A stretch of 64,000 nucleotides of DNA from Microbacterium enclense (GTDB taxonomy: Bacteria > Actinomycetota > Actinomycetes > Actinomycetales > Microbacteriaceae). The stretch lies in the NCBI GenBank assembly GCA_038182865.1, contig CP116226.1, positions 744,001-808,000 of the forward strand, written 5' to 3'. Of this stretch, positions 44,859 through 56,153 are shown piece after piece (within the stretch, counting starts at the first letter, position 1; each line of letters starts with the position of its first letter). The position numbers and the translations under genes were made by a program. The notes under the pieces were generated by a model. That model worked only from the letters and a program-made list of their open reading frames with translations, had not been told where the DNA came from and did no database searches.

Positions 44859-45190
44859 TTTCGGCACCTTTCGACGTTGCAAAGGGATGCCTCCACGGTA
44901 GGAGTCCCACAACGCACCGGCAAACGACCTGTGGAGTATCGCCAATCGTGCCGGGAGGCAGGCGGCGAGGTCGTTGTGGGTGGTCAACATTCCCGTGCCG
45001 AGGCTGTGCGCCCCGCCGAGGACGACCGGCGGTTCAGCCACCTCGCGCGGCAGGGCACGCAGCAACATGCCCGATGGCCTCAACGGGCTCAGCCGGCTCA
45101 CGCGACGAGTCACGGGAGCACTCCTTCGAGCCCCGGTCACTGACTCGAGCCCCGGCTGCTGAGTCCGTCGACGGGACCGGGACGCACGCG
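44859..45190. other. Intergenic, no gene recognised
   Basis: 332 bases between the acyl-CoA oxidase-like start and the end of recQ. I see the leftward leader of the former (ribosome site at about 44865-44872) and no strong hairpin, repeat or credible coding frame. Open frames crossing it lack ribosome sites and familiar sequence. Confidence 0.6.
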
Positions 45191-47224
<2,034 letters not shown>

Positions 47225-47548
47225 CCGTCCACGGTAACCCGGAGCACCGACACCACCGCCGTCCGGAGCCCGCCCTGGGGATGGTGCTGCGCAGAGGAGG
47301 AGCGGGGAGGAGGGGCCCGCATCCTGCGCACGGCGCACGGGAAGCGGCATCCGCGTCGTCCCGTCACCGCCCGCACCGTTGAGGCGAAGCCGATCCGGGT
47401 CGGAATCGCACGGGTGTAACGGCCGCGAAACATCCGCGCCAGTGTTCGTGAAATCTACATTGCGTAGCGTCAGGCGCGTTGGCATCGAGTGTCTGGGTGC
47501 CGCGCACCCACCCGATGTCGCATCACAAGCACACAGGAGACACAGCAG
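47225..47548. other. Divergent intergenic region, recQ and importer promoters
   Basis: 324 bases between the divergent recQ and binding-protein genes. The left part is GC-rich; 47436-47470 is AT-richer (GTTCGTGAAATCTACATTGC) and probably carries the rightward promoter, although I cannot fix the hexamers. AGGAGA lies eight bases before the ATG at 47549. I see no operator of the GTAG-N4-ACTAC family and no other repeat here. Confidence 0.5.
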
Positions 47549-48622
47549 ATGACGTTCCTTTCCTCTCGACGCGCGCAGCGCGTCGTCGCGGCCTTCGCAG
47601 GTGTCGCGATCTCTGCCCTCGCCCTCACCGCCTGCAGCGGAGGAAGCACCTCGAGCGGCGGTTCGGCCGACGCTTCCGTGGACGGCTACGGCGACCTCAC
47701 CGTGCAGCTCAGCTGGATCCTCAACGAAGAATTCGCCGGTGAGTACTTCGCCGACAGCAAGGGCTACTTCACCGACGCCGGCTTCTCCGGCGTCAACCTC
47801 GTGCCCGGTCCCTCCACCGGCGTCGCCGAGCTGCTCTCGGGCAGCGCCGACGTGGCGCTGAGCGACGCCGTCTCCGTGGGCTCGGCCGTGGCGTCCGAAG
47901 GTGCGCCGGTGAAGATCATCGGTTCCACCTTCCAGCGGAACCCGTTCACGATCCTCTCCCTCAAGAGCGGCGGCGACATCACCACCGTCGCCGACCTCAA
48001 GGGCAAGAAGATCGGCATCCAGGACTCCAACACGTCGCTGTTCAACGCGTTCCTCAAGGCCAACGGGGTCGACCCGAGCGAGCTGACGATCGTGCCGGTG
48101 CAGTACGACCCGGCCCCGCTCGTCAACGGCGAGGTCGACGGCTTCATGGCCTACCTGACCAATGAGTCCATCACGGTCGCGTCGCAGGGCCTGGAAGTGA
48201 GCAACCTCCCGTTCGCCGACAACGGTCTGCCGTTCGTGGCCGAGACCTTCGTCGCGACCGACGACACGATCGCCAACGAGCCCGCGAAGCTCAAGGCGTT
48301 CCTCACGGCCGAGATCCGCGGCTGGACCGACGCACTCAAGGACCCGGCGGAGGGCTCGCGCCTGGCCGTCGAGCAGTACGGCAAGGACCTCGACCTCAAC
48401 CCCGAGAACTCCCTCGCCGGTGCGAAGGCGCAGAACGAACTGATCGTCTCCGACGAGACGGCCGCGAACGGCCTGTTCTCCATCAGCGACGACCTGCAGG
48501 CGGCGACCGTGAAGAGCCTCGCCGACGCGGGTCTCACCCTGGAGACGTCGCAGCTGTTCGACCTGAGCCTGCTGCAGCAGGTCTACGAAGAGAACCCCGA
48601 CCTGAAGAACTACGCGGGCTGA
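47549..48622 (+). CDS. ABC transporter substrate-binding lipoprotein, NMT1/THI5 type (ThiY/RibY-like)
   Basis: 357 residues; the start at 47549 has AGGAGA upstream and opens a lipoprotein signal ending in LTAC (ALTAC, then SGGS). VQLSWILNEEFAGEYFADSK, GYFTDAGFSGVNLVPGPS, and ADVALSDAVSVGSAV follow the pattern of NMT1/THI5-like receptors. The WxxNxEFAG opening is closer to pyrimidine/flavin receptors (ThiY, RibY) than to nitrate or taurine ones. It is the first gene of a rightward operon with ATPase, two permeases, deaminases and a regulator, so the cargo is probably an N-heterocyclic compound (inference). Confidence 0.87.
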   Translation: MTFLSSRRAQRVVAAFAGVAISALALTACSGGSTSSGGSADASVDGYGDLTVQLSWILNEEFAGEYFADSKGYFTDAGFSGVNLVPGPSTGVAELLSGSADVALSDAVSVGSAVASEGAPVKIIGSTFQRNPFTILSLKSGGDITTVADLKGKKIGIQDSNTSLFNAFLKANGVDPSELTIVPVQYDPAPLVNGEVDGFMAYLTNESITVASQGLEVSNLPFADNGLPFVAETFVATDDTIANEPAKLKAFLTAEIRGWTDALKDPAEGSRLAVEQYGKDLDLNPENSLAGAKAQNELIVSDETAANGLFSISDDLQAATVKSLADAGLTLETSQLFDLSLLQQVYEENPDLKNYAG

Positions 48623-48645
48623 CCACCCCGCGGGAAGAAGCCATC

Positions 48646-49470
48646 GTGACCGATACGGCTCTCCAGACCGGTGCCCAGGCGAACAGCCTGGGCACCGGCC
48701 TCCAGATCACCGACCTGAACAAGGTCTTCAGCGTGGGACGCAAGAGCGTCGTCGCGCTCCAAGACGCGAACCTCCACACCGACAAGGGCACGTTTCTCGC
48801 CCTGCTCGGCCCCTCCGGGTGCGGCAAGTCCACGATCCTGCGCATCCTCGCCGGGCTCGAGGACCCCACCAGCGGCACGACCCGGGTGGACGGCAAGAGC
48901 CCGAAGGAGCTGCGTCGCGGCAATGAGCTGGGCATCGCGTTCCAGGATTCCGCGCTGCTGCCGTGGCGCAGCGTCCAGTCCAACATCCAGCTGCCGTTCG
49001 AGGTCGCCGGCAAGCCGGTCGACAAGGCGTACGTCGCCGAGATGATCGAGCTGGTCGGGCTCAAGGGCTTCGAGAAGGCCAAACCGGCTCAGCTGTCGGG
49101 CGGTATGCGCCAACGCGTGTCGATCGCGCGTTCGCTGATCATGAAGCCCTCGGTCCTTCTGTTCGACGAGCCCTTCGGCGCGCTCGACGACATGACCCGG
49201 CAGAAGCTCAACCTCGAGCTGTTGCGCATCTGGACCGAGAAGCCCGCGACGACGCTGCTGGTGACCCACGGCATCTCGGAGGCGATCTTCCTCTCCGACC
49301 AGGTCGCGGTCATGAGCCCGCGGCCCGGCCGGATCAAGGAGGTCATGCAGATCGACCTCCCGCGGCCTCGGACACCCGAGATGATGCGCACGCCCGAGTT
49401 CCACGCGTACGTCGATCAGGCGTCCGAACTGCTCTTCGGCGTGGGAGGCGCCGCCGCCGATGACCACTGA
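48646..49470 (+). CDS. ABC transporter ATPase (SsuB/TauB/ThiZ type)
   Basis: 274 residues from a GTG. Walker A GPSGCGKST (about 60), Q-loop FQDSALLPWRSVQSNIQ, signature LSGGMRQRVSIARSL (about 147), Walker B VLLFDEPFGALDDMTR. The LLPWRSV wording is characteristic of the nitrate/sulfonate/pyrimidine ATPase family. It overlaps the next permease by 11 bases. Confidence 0.92.
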   Translation: MTDTALQTGAQANSLGTGLQITDLNKVFSVGRKSVVALQDANLHTDKGTFLALLGPSGCGKSTILRILAGLEDPTSGTTRVDGKSPKELRRGNELGIAFQDSALLPWRSVQSNIQLPFEVAGKPVDKAYVAEMIELVGLKGFEKAKPAQLSGGMRQRVSIARSLIMKPSVLLFDEPFGALDDMTRQKLNLELLRIWTEKPATTLLVTHGISEAIFLSDQVAVMSPRPGRIKEVMQIDLPRPRTPEMMRTPEFHAYVDQASELLFGVGGAAADDH

Positions 49471-50296
49471 GGTCCGCAAGGGCCGGGCCATCCAGTGGGA
49501 AGACGTGCGCCTCCCGGCGTGGGTCACCGGCCTCATCGGCGGTGTGGCGATCATCGTGCTGTGGTGGATCCTCGCCGCGACGGTGTTCTCGAACGTCGGA
49601 CCGGGCGGGGTGCAGGCCATCCCGACCCCGCTGCAGGTCGTCCTCGAGTTCGGGGCGACCGGGTGGGAGTTCTATGCCCGCAACCTCAGCGTCACCCTCG
49701 CTGAGGCGGGCACCGGCTACCTGTGGGGCAACGGTCTCGCTCTCCTCCTGTCAGCGCTCGTGCTCATCGTGCCGCGCCTGGAGGGCGTCGTGATGCAGAT
49801 CGCGATCATCACGTACTGCATCCCGATCGTCGCGCTGGGCCTGCTCCTCATCGTCATCGCACCTCTCCCCCAGCCCGGGCAGCCGTCGACGACGGCGATC
49901 TTCCTCGCGGCCCTCAGCTGCTTCTTCACGACCGTCGTCGGCGCCCTCCTGGGCCTGAAAGCCGCCGACCGGGCGAGCCTCGACGTCATCACGGTGTACG
50001 GCGGCTCCCGACTCACGCAGTTGCGCAAGGTTCGTCTCATCGCGGCGCTGCCCGCGATTCTCAACGCCCTGCAGATCGCCGTGCCCGCGGCGTTCCTCGG
50101 CGCCGTTCTCGGCGAGTTCTTCGGCAAGATCACCGTCGGGGTCGGTCCCGCGATGATCGCCGCGCAGCAGGCGCTCAACGCGCCGCGCGTGTGGGACATC
50201 GCCCTCGTCTCGGGTGCCGTCGCCCTCGCCGGTTACGGTCTGCTGGGTCTGATCTCGCGGGCCGTCGCGCCCTGGTCGAAGGGAACGATCCGATGA
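49460..50296 (+). CDS. ABC transporter permease (SsuC/TauC/ThiX type), first
   Basis: 278 residues with about six membrane segments. The cytoplasmic coupling loop VYGGSRLTQLRKVRLIAALP (about residue 178) is the EAA-like motif of this family. It starts inside the ATPase gene and ends in a four-base overlap with the second permease. Two different permease genes instead of one homodimer is the ThiX/RibX-like variation on the theme. Confidence 0.9.
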   Translation: MTTEVRKGRAIQWEDVRLPAWVTGLIGGVAIIVLWWILAATVFSNVGPGGVQAIPTPLQVVLEFGATGWEFYARNLSVTLAEAGTGYLWGNGLALLLSALVLIVPRLEGVVMQIAIITYCIPIVALGLLLIVIAPLPQPGQPSTTAIFLAALSCFFTTVVGALLGLKAADRASLDVITVYGGSRLTQLRKVRLIAALPAILNALQIAVPAAFLGAVLGEFFGKITVGVGPAMIAAQQALNAPRVWDIALVSGAVALAGYGLLGLISRAVAPWSKGTIR

Positions 50297-51177
50297 CCGT
50301 CGTCCTCAAGACGCCGCCGGCGGCCGAGCCGGCTCCGGCGGCCCCCCGCTCCGATCTGTCCGCCGACATCCGGCGGGCCACGCGCCGCGCAACCCGTCAG
50401 GCGCTGGGGCGGAGCCTGCTGACGTTCGTCCTCACGATCGTCGCCGTGATCGTCATCTGGGTGGGCGCGCTCAGCCTGTTCGGCATCTCGACGTACGTGG
50501 GCAAGGGACCGCTGGACGTCTGGAACTTCCTGTTCACGGTTCCCGCAGCCGAGGCCAACCGCGCGCAGCTGTTCGGCCAGCTCGGCGTGACCATCGGCCA
50601 CTCCGCCGTCGGCTTCGGTGCGGGGCTGCTCGTGGCCCTCGTCGTGGCGACCGGGTTCCAGCTCAGCAAGGGCATCGAGCACGCGCTCATGCCGCTCGCG
50701 ATGCTCCTGCGCTCGGTGCCGCTGGTGGCGATGGCGCCCGTCATCATCCTCATCTTCGGACGCGATTTCGCCTCCGTCGCCGTCATCGGCGGCATCGTCG
50801 TGCTCTTCCCGGCGCTGGTCAACATCGTCTTCGGTTTGAAGTCCGCGACGCCGCAGATGAACGACCTCGTCACCGTGTACGGCGGGGGCGCCTGGACGCG
50901 CCTCCGCAAGGTCGCCCTGCCCAACTCGCTGCCGGAGTTCTTCGCGGCGGTGCGCATCTCGGTGCCGGGCGCCATCACGGGGGCTCTGCTCGCCGAATGG
51001 CTCGCGGTGGGCGGTGGCATCGGCGGAGCCGTCGGCGGTTACATCGCCGGTGCGCAGTTCTCGGCGGTGTGGACGGCGGTCGTCCTGGTCACGGGAACGG
51101 CGCTCGTGCTGTACAACCTCGTGCAGATCCTCGAGTCCGTCGTGCTGACGAGAATGGGCATGGCCGCTCGTACCTGA
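50293..51177 (+). CDS. ABC transporter permease (SsuC/TauC/ThiX type), second
   Basis: 294 residues with a basic, Pro/Ala-rich N-terminus of about 40 residues and about six membrane segments. Coupling loop VYGGGAWTRLRKVALPNSLP (about residue 195). It is paralogous to the first permease and probably forms a heterodimer with it. The adenosine deaminase-family gene begins 76 bases later. Confidence 0.9.
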   Translation: MTVVLKTPPAAEPAPAAPRSDLSADIRRATRRATRQALGRSLLTFVLTIVAVIVIWVGALSLFGISTYVGKGPLDVWNFLFTVPAAEANRAQLFGQLGVTIGHSAVGFGAGLLVALVVATGFQLSKGIEHALMPLAMLLRSVPLVAMAPVIILIFGRDFASVAVIGGIVVLFPALVNIVFGLKSATPQMNDLVTVYGGGAWTRLRKVALPNSLPEFFAAVRISVPGAITGALLAEWLAVGGGIGGAVGGYIAGAQFSAVWTAVVLVTGTALVLYNLVQILESVVLTRMGMAART

Positions 51178-51253
51178 CGCCTGGGGCAGCAACACGCCTC
51201 ACCTTCTTCCGACCCATCCGCGCGGCATCGCCCGCCCCTCCCCGGAGTACTCC

Positions 51254-52285
51254 ATGACCGACATCACCGCCTTCGCCTTCGGCCTTCCCAAGGCCGAGCT
51301 GCACCTGCACCTGGAGGGGACGCTCGAGCCCGAGCTGAAGTTCGAGCTCGCCGCCCGCAACGGCATCGAGCTCGCGGAGAAGACCGTCGACGAGGTGAAG
51401 GCCACCTACGACTTCACCGACCTGACCAGCTTCCTCGCCGTCTACTACCCGGCGATGCGTGTGCTGCAGACCGCGGAGGACTTCCACGACCTCGCCTGGG
51501 CCTACCTGCAGAAGGCGAAAGAGCAGGGCGTCGTGCACGTCGAGATGTTCTTCGACCCGCAGGCGCACACGAGCCGGGGCGTGCCGTTCGACACCGTGAT
51601 CACGGGGTACCGCCGGGCCGCGGTGCGCGCGAGCCGGGAGCTGGGGATCTCGGCCGAGCTCATCCTCTGCTTCCTCCGCGACTTCTCTGCCGAGTACGCC
51701 ATGGCCACGCTCATGGAGGCCCTCCCCTACAAGGCCTGGATCATCGGTGTCGGGCTCGACTCCGACGAGCGCGACAACCCCCCGGCGAAGTTCGCAGACG
51801 TCTTCGCCCGCGCCAAGTCGGAAGGTTTCCTTCTGACGATGCACTGCGACATCGACCAGGTCGGCTCGATCGAGAACATCCGCGCGGTGATCGAGGAGAT
51901 CGGCGTGGACCGCATCGACCACGGCACGAACATCGTCGAGGATCCGGCTCTGGTCGCCCTCGCCAAGGAGCGCGGCCTCGGGTTCACCACCTGCCCGGTG
52001 TCGAACTCGTTCGTGACGAGCCAGATGAAGGCCGATGAGATCGTCAGCCTCCTGCGCGAGGGCGTCCGGGTCATGGTCAATTCCGACGACCCGGCCTACT
52101 TCGGGGCGTACGTGGCGGAGAACTACGTGACCCTGGCCGAGAAGGCGGGGCTGGAGGCGGCGGATCTGGCTCAGCTGGCCATCAACTCCTTCGAGGCGTC
52201 GTGGCTGTCCCCCTCTCGCCGGGATGCGTACGTGACCGCCGTCCGCGAGTATGCCGCCACCCACGGCGTCGCACTCGCGAGCTGA
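51254..52285 (+). CDS. Adenosine deaminase-family protein with altered active site
   Basis: 343 residues, GGAG seven bases before the ATG. The metal-binding HxH is in ELHLHLEG (about residues 17-19), the next His in TMHCDIDQVGS (about 196), and VDRIDHGTNIVED and MVNSDDPAYFG supply the remaining His and Asp. In true adenosine deaminases the second region reads HAGE, with Glu as proton donor. Here it is HCDID, so the standard Glu is missing at that place. It belongs to the COG1816-type amidohydrolases that deaminate adenine-like rings, but the substrate is probably not adenosine itself. Confidence 0.82.
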   Translation: MTDITAFAFGLPKAELHLHLEGTLEPELKFELAARNGIELAEKTVDEVKATYDFTDLTSFLAVYYPAMRVLQTAEDFHDLAWAYLQKAKEQGVVHVEMFFDPQAHTSRGVPFDTVITGYRRAAVRASRELGISAELILCFLRDFSAEYAMATLMEALPYKAWIIGVGLDSDERDNPPAKFADVFARAKSEGFLLTMHCDIDQVGSIENIRAVIEEIGVDRIDHGTNIVEDPALVALAKERGLGFTTCPVSNSFVTSQMKADEIVSLLREGVRVMVNSDDPAYFGAYVAENYVTLAEKAGLEAADLAQLAINSFEASWLSPSRRDAYVTAVREYAATHGVALAS

Positions 52286-52290
52286 CCGCC

Positions 52291-52914
52291 GTGACGTCGG
52301 CCTCCGCTCACGCATCCGCGGTCGTGGCGGACGAGGCGGCTGCCAATCAGCGGCTCGGCGCCTACATCCGCCAGGTCCGTCACGCGCGATCCATGACGCT
52401 CGTGCAACTGGCGGAGGCCACCGCTCTGTCGCATCCGTTCCTGAGCCAGCTCGAGCGCGGCCTCGCGCTCCCGAGCCTGTCGTCGCTACGGCGGATCGCC
52501 GTGGCTCTGCAGACGAGCCCGATCGAGCTCATCGGCGCCTCGGACGCCCCCGCCTCCGATGACGTGGCCGTGGAGGTGCATCGTCGCGACGAAGAAGCGG
52601 TCGATGCGTCGTTCGGCGCGGGCGCCGCGCGAATGCTCGTCCACAGCGAGCGACCGCTGCATCCGCTCGAGGTGCAGGGCGCCAACATCGAACCGGGCGA
52701 GACCTTCGTGCACGGAGAGGACGAGTTCGCGTACGTCGTCGAGGGCGAGGTCGTGTTCGAGCTCGACGGCGCGCGCACGCACCTGCGCGTCGGCGATTCG
52801 GCCTACTACGCCGGCGGTGTCACCCATCGCTGGTGGTCGGCAACGGGTGAGATGTACCGCCTCGTGGTGGTGAAGCAGGGTGCGTCCGTGCGCCCGAGAG
52901 AGGACGACGCGTGA
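52291..52914 (+). CDS. XRE-type HTH regulator with cupin sensor domain
   Basis: 207 residues from a GTG six bases after the previous stop; the frame is open further left but without a ribosome site. An XRE helix-turn-helix (about 28-85: LGAYIRQVRHARSMTLVQLA, ATALSHPFLSQLERG) is followed by a cupin barrel (about 125-200) with EPGETFVHGEDEFAYVVEGE and VGDSAYYAGGVTHRWW. Such regulators usually sense small amines or purine-like metabolites and control neighbouring catabolic genes. Four-base GTGA overlap with the next deaminase-family gene. Confidence 0.9.
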   Translation: MTSASAHASAVVADEAAANQRLGAYIRQVRHARSMTLVQLAEATALSHPFLSQLERGLALPSLSSLRRIAVALQTSPIELIGASDAPASDDVAVEVHRRDEEAVDASFGAGAARMLVHSERPLHPLEVQGANIEPGETFVHGEDEFAYVVEGEVVFELDGARTHLRVGDSAYYAGGVTHRWWSATGEMYRLVVVKQGASVRPREDDA

Positions 52915-53957
52915 TCTCGCTGCCCGACTACCTGCACCTGCTGCCGAAGACCGAGCTGCACTGCCACCTGACCTCGACCATGAGGGCGTCCACGCTCCAC
53001 GAGCTCGCCGGGCGATACGGCGTACCGCTGTGGACCGACGACGTCGAGAAGTTGTTCGACTTCGACGATCTCGTGGACTTCCTGCGCGGCTGGCGGGTGG
53101 CCCACGAGGTCCTCCGCACCCCCGAGGACATCGCCCGGGTGGCGTGGGAAGGAGTCGAAGACGCGGTGCGCGACGGGAACCTGCGTTACCGCGAGTACTA
53201 CGTCAACCCGCAGTACTTCGCGCACCACGCATCCCCTCTGTCGTACGCCGAGGTGATCGACGCCGTGATCGCGGGGCTCTCGCGCGCCGAACGCGACTTC
53301 GGCGTCGGCTTCCGTGTGGTCGTGGCGATCAACCGCCGCGAGTCGGGCGAGGCAGCGGTCGAGCTCGTCCGAGAGATGATCGCGAACCCGCGGCCGAAGG
53401 TGGTCGGTATCGGCCAGGACGACCTGACGCCCGAGAACACCGAGGACCCCCTGCGCTTCGCGGAGGCATACGCGCTGGCCGGCGCCCAGGGGCTGCGGCG
53501 CACGGCACACGTCGGGGAGACGCCGTCGTCGAGCCCGGAGAATGTGCGCGCGGCCATCGAGGTGCTGGAGTGCGACCGCCTCGATCACGGGTACCGCGTC
53601 GTCGACGACCCCGCCGTCCTGGCCCTGGCACAGGAGCGCGGCATCGGCTTCGCCACGACACCCTGGTCGACGACGATCTGCTCGGGGTGGACGCTGGATG
53701 AGAGCCACCGCATCCGGGCGATGGTCGACGCCGGTCTGCCGATCTCGGTGTCGACCGACGACGCGCTCTTCTTCCGCACCGACCTCGGGCGCGAGTATCG
53801 CGAAGGGCTGACCGCCCTGGGCCTGGACGCCGAGGATGCGAAGCGCATCGCCCTCGCCGGGATCGATATGGCGTTCTGCGGCGAGGACGAGAAGGAGCGG
53901 CTGCGAGCCGAGTTCCGTGCCGCCTTCCTGACGCTGGACGCGCTGCTCGAGCGCTGA
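52911..53957 (+). CDS. Adenosine deaminase-family protein, canonical active site
   Basis: 348 residues from a GTG overlapping the regulator stop. HxH in ELHCHLTS, RRTAHVGETPSS supplying His and the proton-donor Glu (HVGE), LDHGYRVVDD and SVSTDDALFF (Asp pair) form the complete zinc deaminase site. It is paralogous to the protein at 51254 but with the standard Glu. Probable reaction: hydrolytic deamination of an aminopurine or related nucleoside. Last gene of the rightward operon; the next gene converges from the right. Confidence 0.87.
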   Translation: MISLPDYLHLLPKTELHCHLTSTMRASTLHELAGRYGVPLWTDDVEKLFDFDDLVDFLRGWRVAHEVLRTPEDIARVAWEGVEDAVRDGNLRYREYYVNPQYFAHHASPLSYAEVIDAVIAGLSRAERDFGVGFRVVVAINRRESGEAAVELVREMIANPRPKVVGIGQDDLTPENTEDPLRFAEAYALAGAQGLRRTAHVGETPSSSPENVRAAIEVLECDRLDHGYRVVDDPAVLALAQERGIGFATTPWSTTICSGWTLDESHRIRAMVDAGLPISVSTDDALFFRTDLGREYREGLTALGLDAEDAKRIALAGIDMAFCGEDEKERLRAEFRAAFLTLDALLER

Positions 53958-53970
53958 CCCACGCCGCCGC

Positions 53971-55539
53971 TCAGCGACCGGCCGCGCGCAGGAGCTCGGC
54001 GGCACGCTCGGCGATCGCGATCGTCGGCGCCTGGGTGTTGCTCGTGGGAATCGTCGGCATGACGGAAGCGTCGGCGACCCACAACCCCTCGAGCCCCCGG
54101 ACCCGCAGACCCGGATCGACGACCGCGAGCTCGTCGACGCCGATGCGGGCCGTGCCCGAGCAGTGGAAGAACGTGCCCACGTTCTCGCGGACGAACCGCT
54201 CCTGCGTCTCTCGCGACAGCCCGGCCGCCGGCGTGATCGGCCCCGCGGCGAGCTCGGCGTACGCGGACGTGGCGACGAGATCCTGCACGGCGTCCACGGC
54301 GTCGACCATCGCGGCCAGGTCGGCCGGATCGGCGAGGTAGTTCGGCTGGATCTCGGGCGCCGTGTCGGGGTCGGCCGACCGCACCCGCACCCACCCCACG
54401 CTGCGCGAGTGATACAGCCCCGGCACGAGCGCGAACACCCGCTCACCGGAGAGGTCGTGCGCGGCGTGGAGGGCGTCGTCGCCGCGTGAGCCATGCGCGA
54501 TCACGGCGTGGAGGTCGGGGCGTCCGCGCGCTTGCGAGCTCTGCCAGTTCACCATCGTGCCGCCGCCGTTGCCGATCACGGGGCCGAGGTCGGCGCGGGC
54601 GCGGAAGTTCATGCCGAGGATCAGCGGGTGGTCCTGGAAGTTCTCGCCGACGCCCGGGAGGTCGTGGCGAGGGCGGATGCCGACGGCCGCGAGGCGCGCG
54701 GGATCACCGATGCCCGACAGCTGCAGCAGACGCGGGGTGTCGATCGCCCCCGCGGCGAGGATCGTCTGTGTGGCGTGCGTCGTGATGAGATCGCCGTCGA
54801 CGACGTGCCGGATGCCGCGAACCACCTCGCCCTCGAGCACGACGCCGTGAACGCGGCTGCCCACCAGGACATCGAGGTTCGGGCGCCCGAGCGCCGGGTC
54901 GAGGTAGGCACGCACGACGGACCACCGTTCGAACGCGCCGTCGTCACCCACGACCGCGTTGTAGTCGGCGAAGACGGCGCCCTCGTTCGCGCCGGCGTTC
55001 GCGTCGTCGAGCGCGGGAAGGCCCCGCTCGACCGCGGCGCCGAGGAGCGCATGGGCGATCGGGTGCACCGCGGCGAGCGGCCCCACCCGCATGGGGCCGC
55101 TCGTACCCCGGTGCACGGGATCGCCGCCCGCGCGAGCCTCCGACCGGCGGAAGAACGGCAGCAGGTCGGCGTACGACCAGCCGTCCGCGCCGCGCGCGGC
55201 CCACTCGTCGTAGTCGTCGGGATGACCCCGGTACCAGAGCATCGCGTTGGTCGACGACGAGCCTCCGAGCACCCGCCCGCGGGGCATGGCGAGCGAGCGG
55301 TCGAGCACGGCCTCCGCGGGCGCCGAGCGATAGGCGTAGTCGTACGTCCCCCCGAGGAGGGCGTCCCAGTGCGCGGCGTCGACGATCGCGGCATCCGTCC
55401 GCCCGTCGGGCCCCGCCTCGACGAGGAGGACCCGCACCGCCGGATCCTCCGACAGTCGCGCGGCGATCACGCACCCGGCCGCGCCCGCCCCCACCACGAT
55501 CGCGTCGTAGCGGGGCGCGGGGATGCGAGCGACCGGCAT
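53971..55539 (-). CDS. GMC family FAD-dependent oxidoreductase
   Basis: 522 residues. N-terminal FAD fold VVGAGAAGCVIAARLSE (about residue 15), GGSSSTNAMLWYRGHPDDYD (about 92), AAGAIDTPRLLQLSGIG (about 262), and the active-site His in GTFFHCSGTARIG (about 458), with NTQAPTIAIAERAAEL at the end. It oxidises an alcohol to an aldehyde or ketone, as choline or other polyol dehydrogenases do. Its ATG overlaps the TGA of the decarboxylase subunit (TGATG). An aldehyde dehydrogenase in the same operon could take the product further. Confidence 0.9.
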   Translation of the reverse strand: MPVARIPAPRYDAIVVGAGAAGCVIAARLSEDPAVRVLLVEAGPDGRTDAAIVDAAHWDALLGGTYDYAYRSAPAEAVLDRSLAMPRGRVLGGSSSTNAMLWYRGHPDDYDEWAARGADGWSYADLLPFFRRSEARAGGDPVHRGTSGPMRVGPLAAVHPIAHALLGAAVERGLPALDDANAGANEGAVFADYNAVVGDDGAFERWSVVRAYLDPALGRPNLDVLVGSRVHGVVLEGEVVRGIRHVVDGDLITTHATQTILAAGAIDTPRLLQLSGIGDPARLAAVGIRPRHDLPGVGENFQDHPLILGMNFRARADLGPVIGNGGGTMVNWQSSQARGRPDLHAVIAHGSRGDDALHAAHDLSGERVFALVPGLYHSRSVGWVRVRSADPDTAPEIQPNYLADPADLAAMVDAVDAVQDLVATSAYAELAAGPITPAAGLSRETQERFVRENVGTFFHCSGTARIGVDELAVVDPGLRVRGLEGLWVADASVMPTIPTSNTQAPTIAIAERAAELLRAAGR

Positions 55540-56153
55540 CAGTTGTGCTCGCTGGGTCCCATGATGGTGATGCCCTCGGAGGCCTCGACGTGGCGGACGA
55601 AGATGTACTTGTCTTCGCGGCCGTCCGAGTGCTTCCGCTTGATGCCAGGCTCCAGGATGCCGTCGGTCTTGGCGACGACGAGGTAGGGCTCGGAGGCGGC
55701 GAGGCCCGCCGCGCAGTGCGCGTCGAACTCCTCCAGGGTCTCGGCGGTGAAGGCCTTGTCGACGCCGGCGCCGCGGGCGATCGCGGCGAGGTCGACGCGC
55801 CCCTTGGCGGTGTGGGTGGCGGGCCCGCCGATGGACTGGTATTGCTCGTTGTCCCACACGACGATGAAGAGATTGTGGGGGCGCTCGTTGCCGAGGGTGG
55901 TGAGGATGCCGAGATTGAACAGCAGTCCACCGTCGGTGTCGAGCGAGACGATCCGGCGGTGCGGGAGGCCGACGGCCAGGCCGAACGCTTCGGGGGTGAC
56001 ACAGCCGAGCTGCTGTTGGAACAGCGAGGCCTCGCGCATGTGCGGGGCGGCGTTGTACCACTCGTCGACCGCACCGCCGAGAGAGAGGATGACGAGCTCG
56101 TCGCGCAGGCGGTCGCCGAGCAGACGCATGGCGTGGAAGCGGGAATAGCTCAT
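55539..56153 (-). CDS. Thiamine-diphosphate-dependent decarboxylase, C-terminal (TPP-binding) subunit
   Basis: 204 residues. SLDTDGGLLFNLGILTTLGN (about residue 70) is the TPP/Mg motif (DG, then N about six residues on). The protein resembles the ComE/phosphonopyruvate decarboxylase beta half: DELVILSLGGAVDEWYNAAP, FIVVWDNEQYQSIGG. It pairs with the separate N-terminal subunit upstream (four-base overlap). Together they would decarboxylate a 2-oxo acid such as sulfopyruvate or phosphonopyruvate in known relatives. The true substrate here is unknown. Confidence 0.85.
   Translation of the reverse strand: MSYSRFHAMRLLGDRLRDELVILSLGGAVDEWYNAAPHMREASLFQQQLGCVTPEAFGLAVGLPHRRIVSLDTDGGLLFNLGILTTLGNERPHNLFIVVWDNEQYQSIGGPATHTAKGRVDLAAIARGAGVDKAFTAETLEEFDAHCAAGLAASEPYLVVAKTDGILEPGIKRKHSDGREDKYIFVRHVEASEGITIMGPSEHN

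Noticed and set aside
41583..45143. Open frame of about 1,186 codons on the + strand
   Set aside because: It runs out of frame through the glycosidase gene and antisense to the acyl-CoA oxidase-like gene, is Arg/Gly/Ala-rich with no domain, and is explained by high GC.
47549..51177. Nitrate or taurine/alkanesulfonate importer
   Set aside because: The ATPase family fits, but the receptor opening is closer to ThiY/RibY, two distinct permeases are present, and no sulfonate monooxygenase reductase or nitrate gene is nearby. Not excluded, only less likely.
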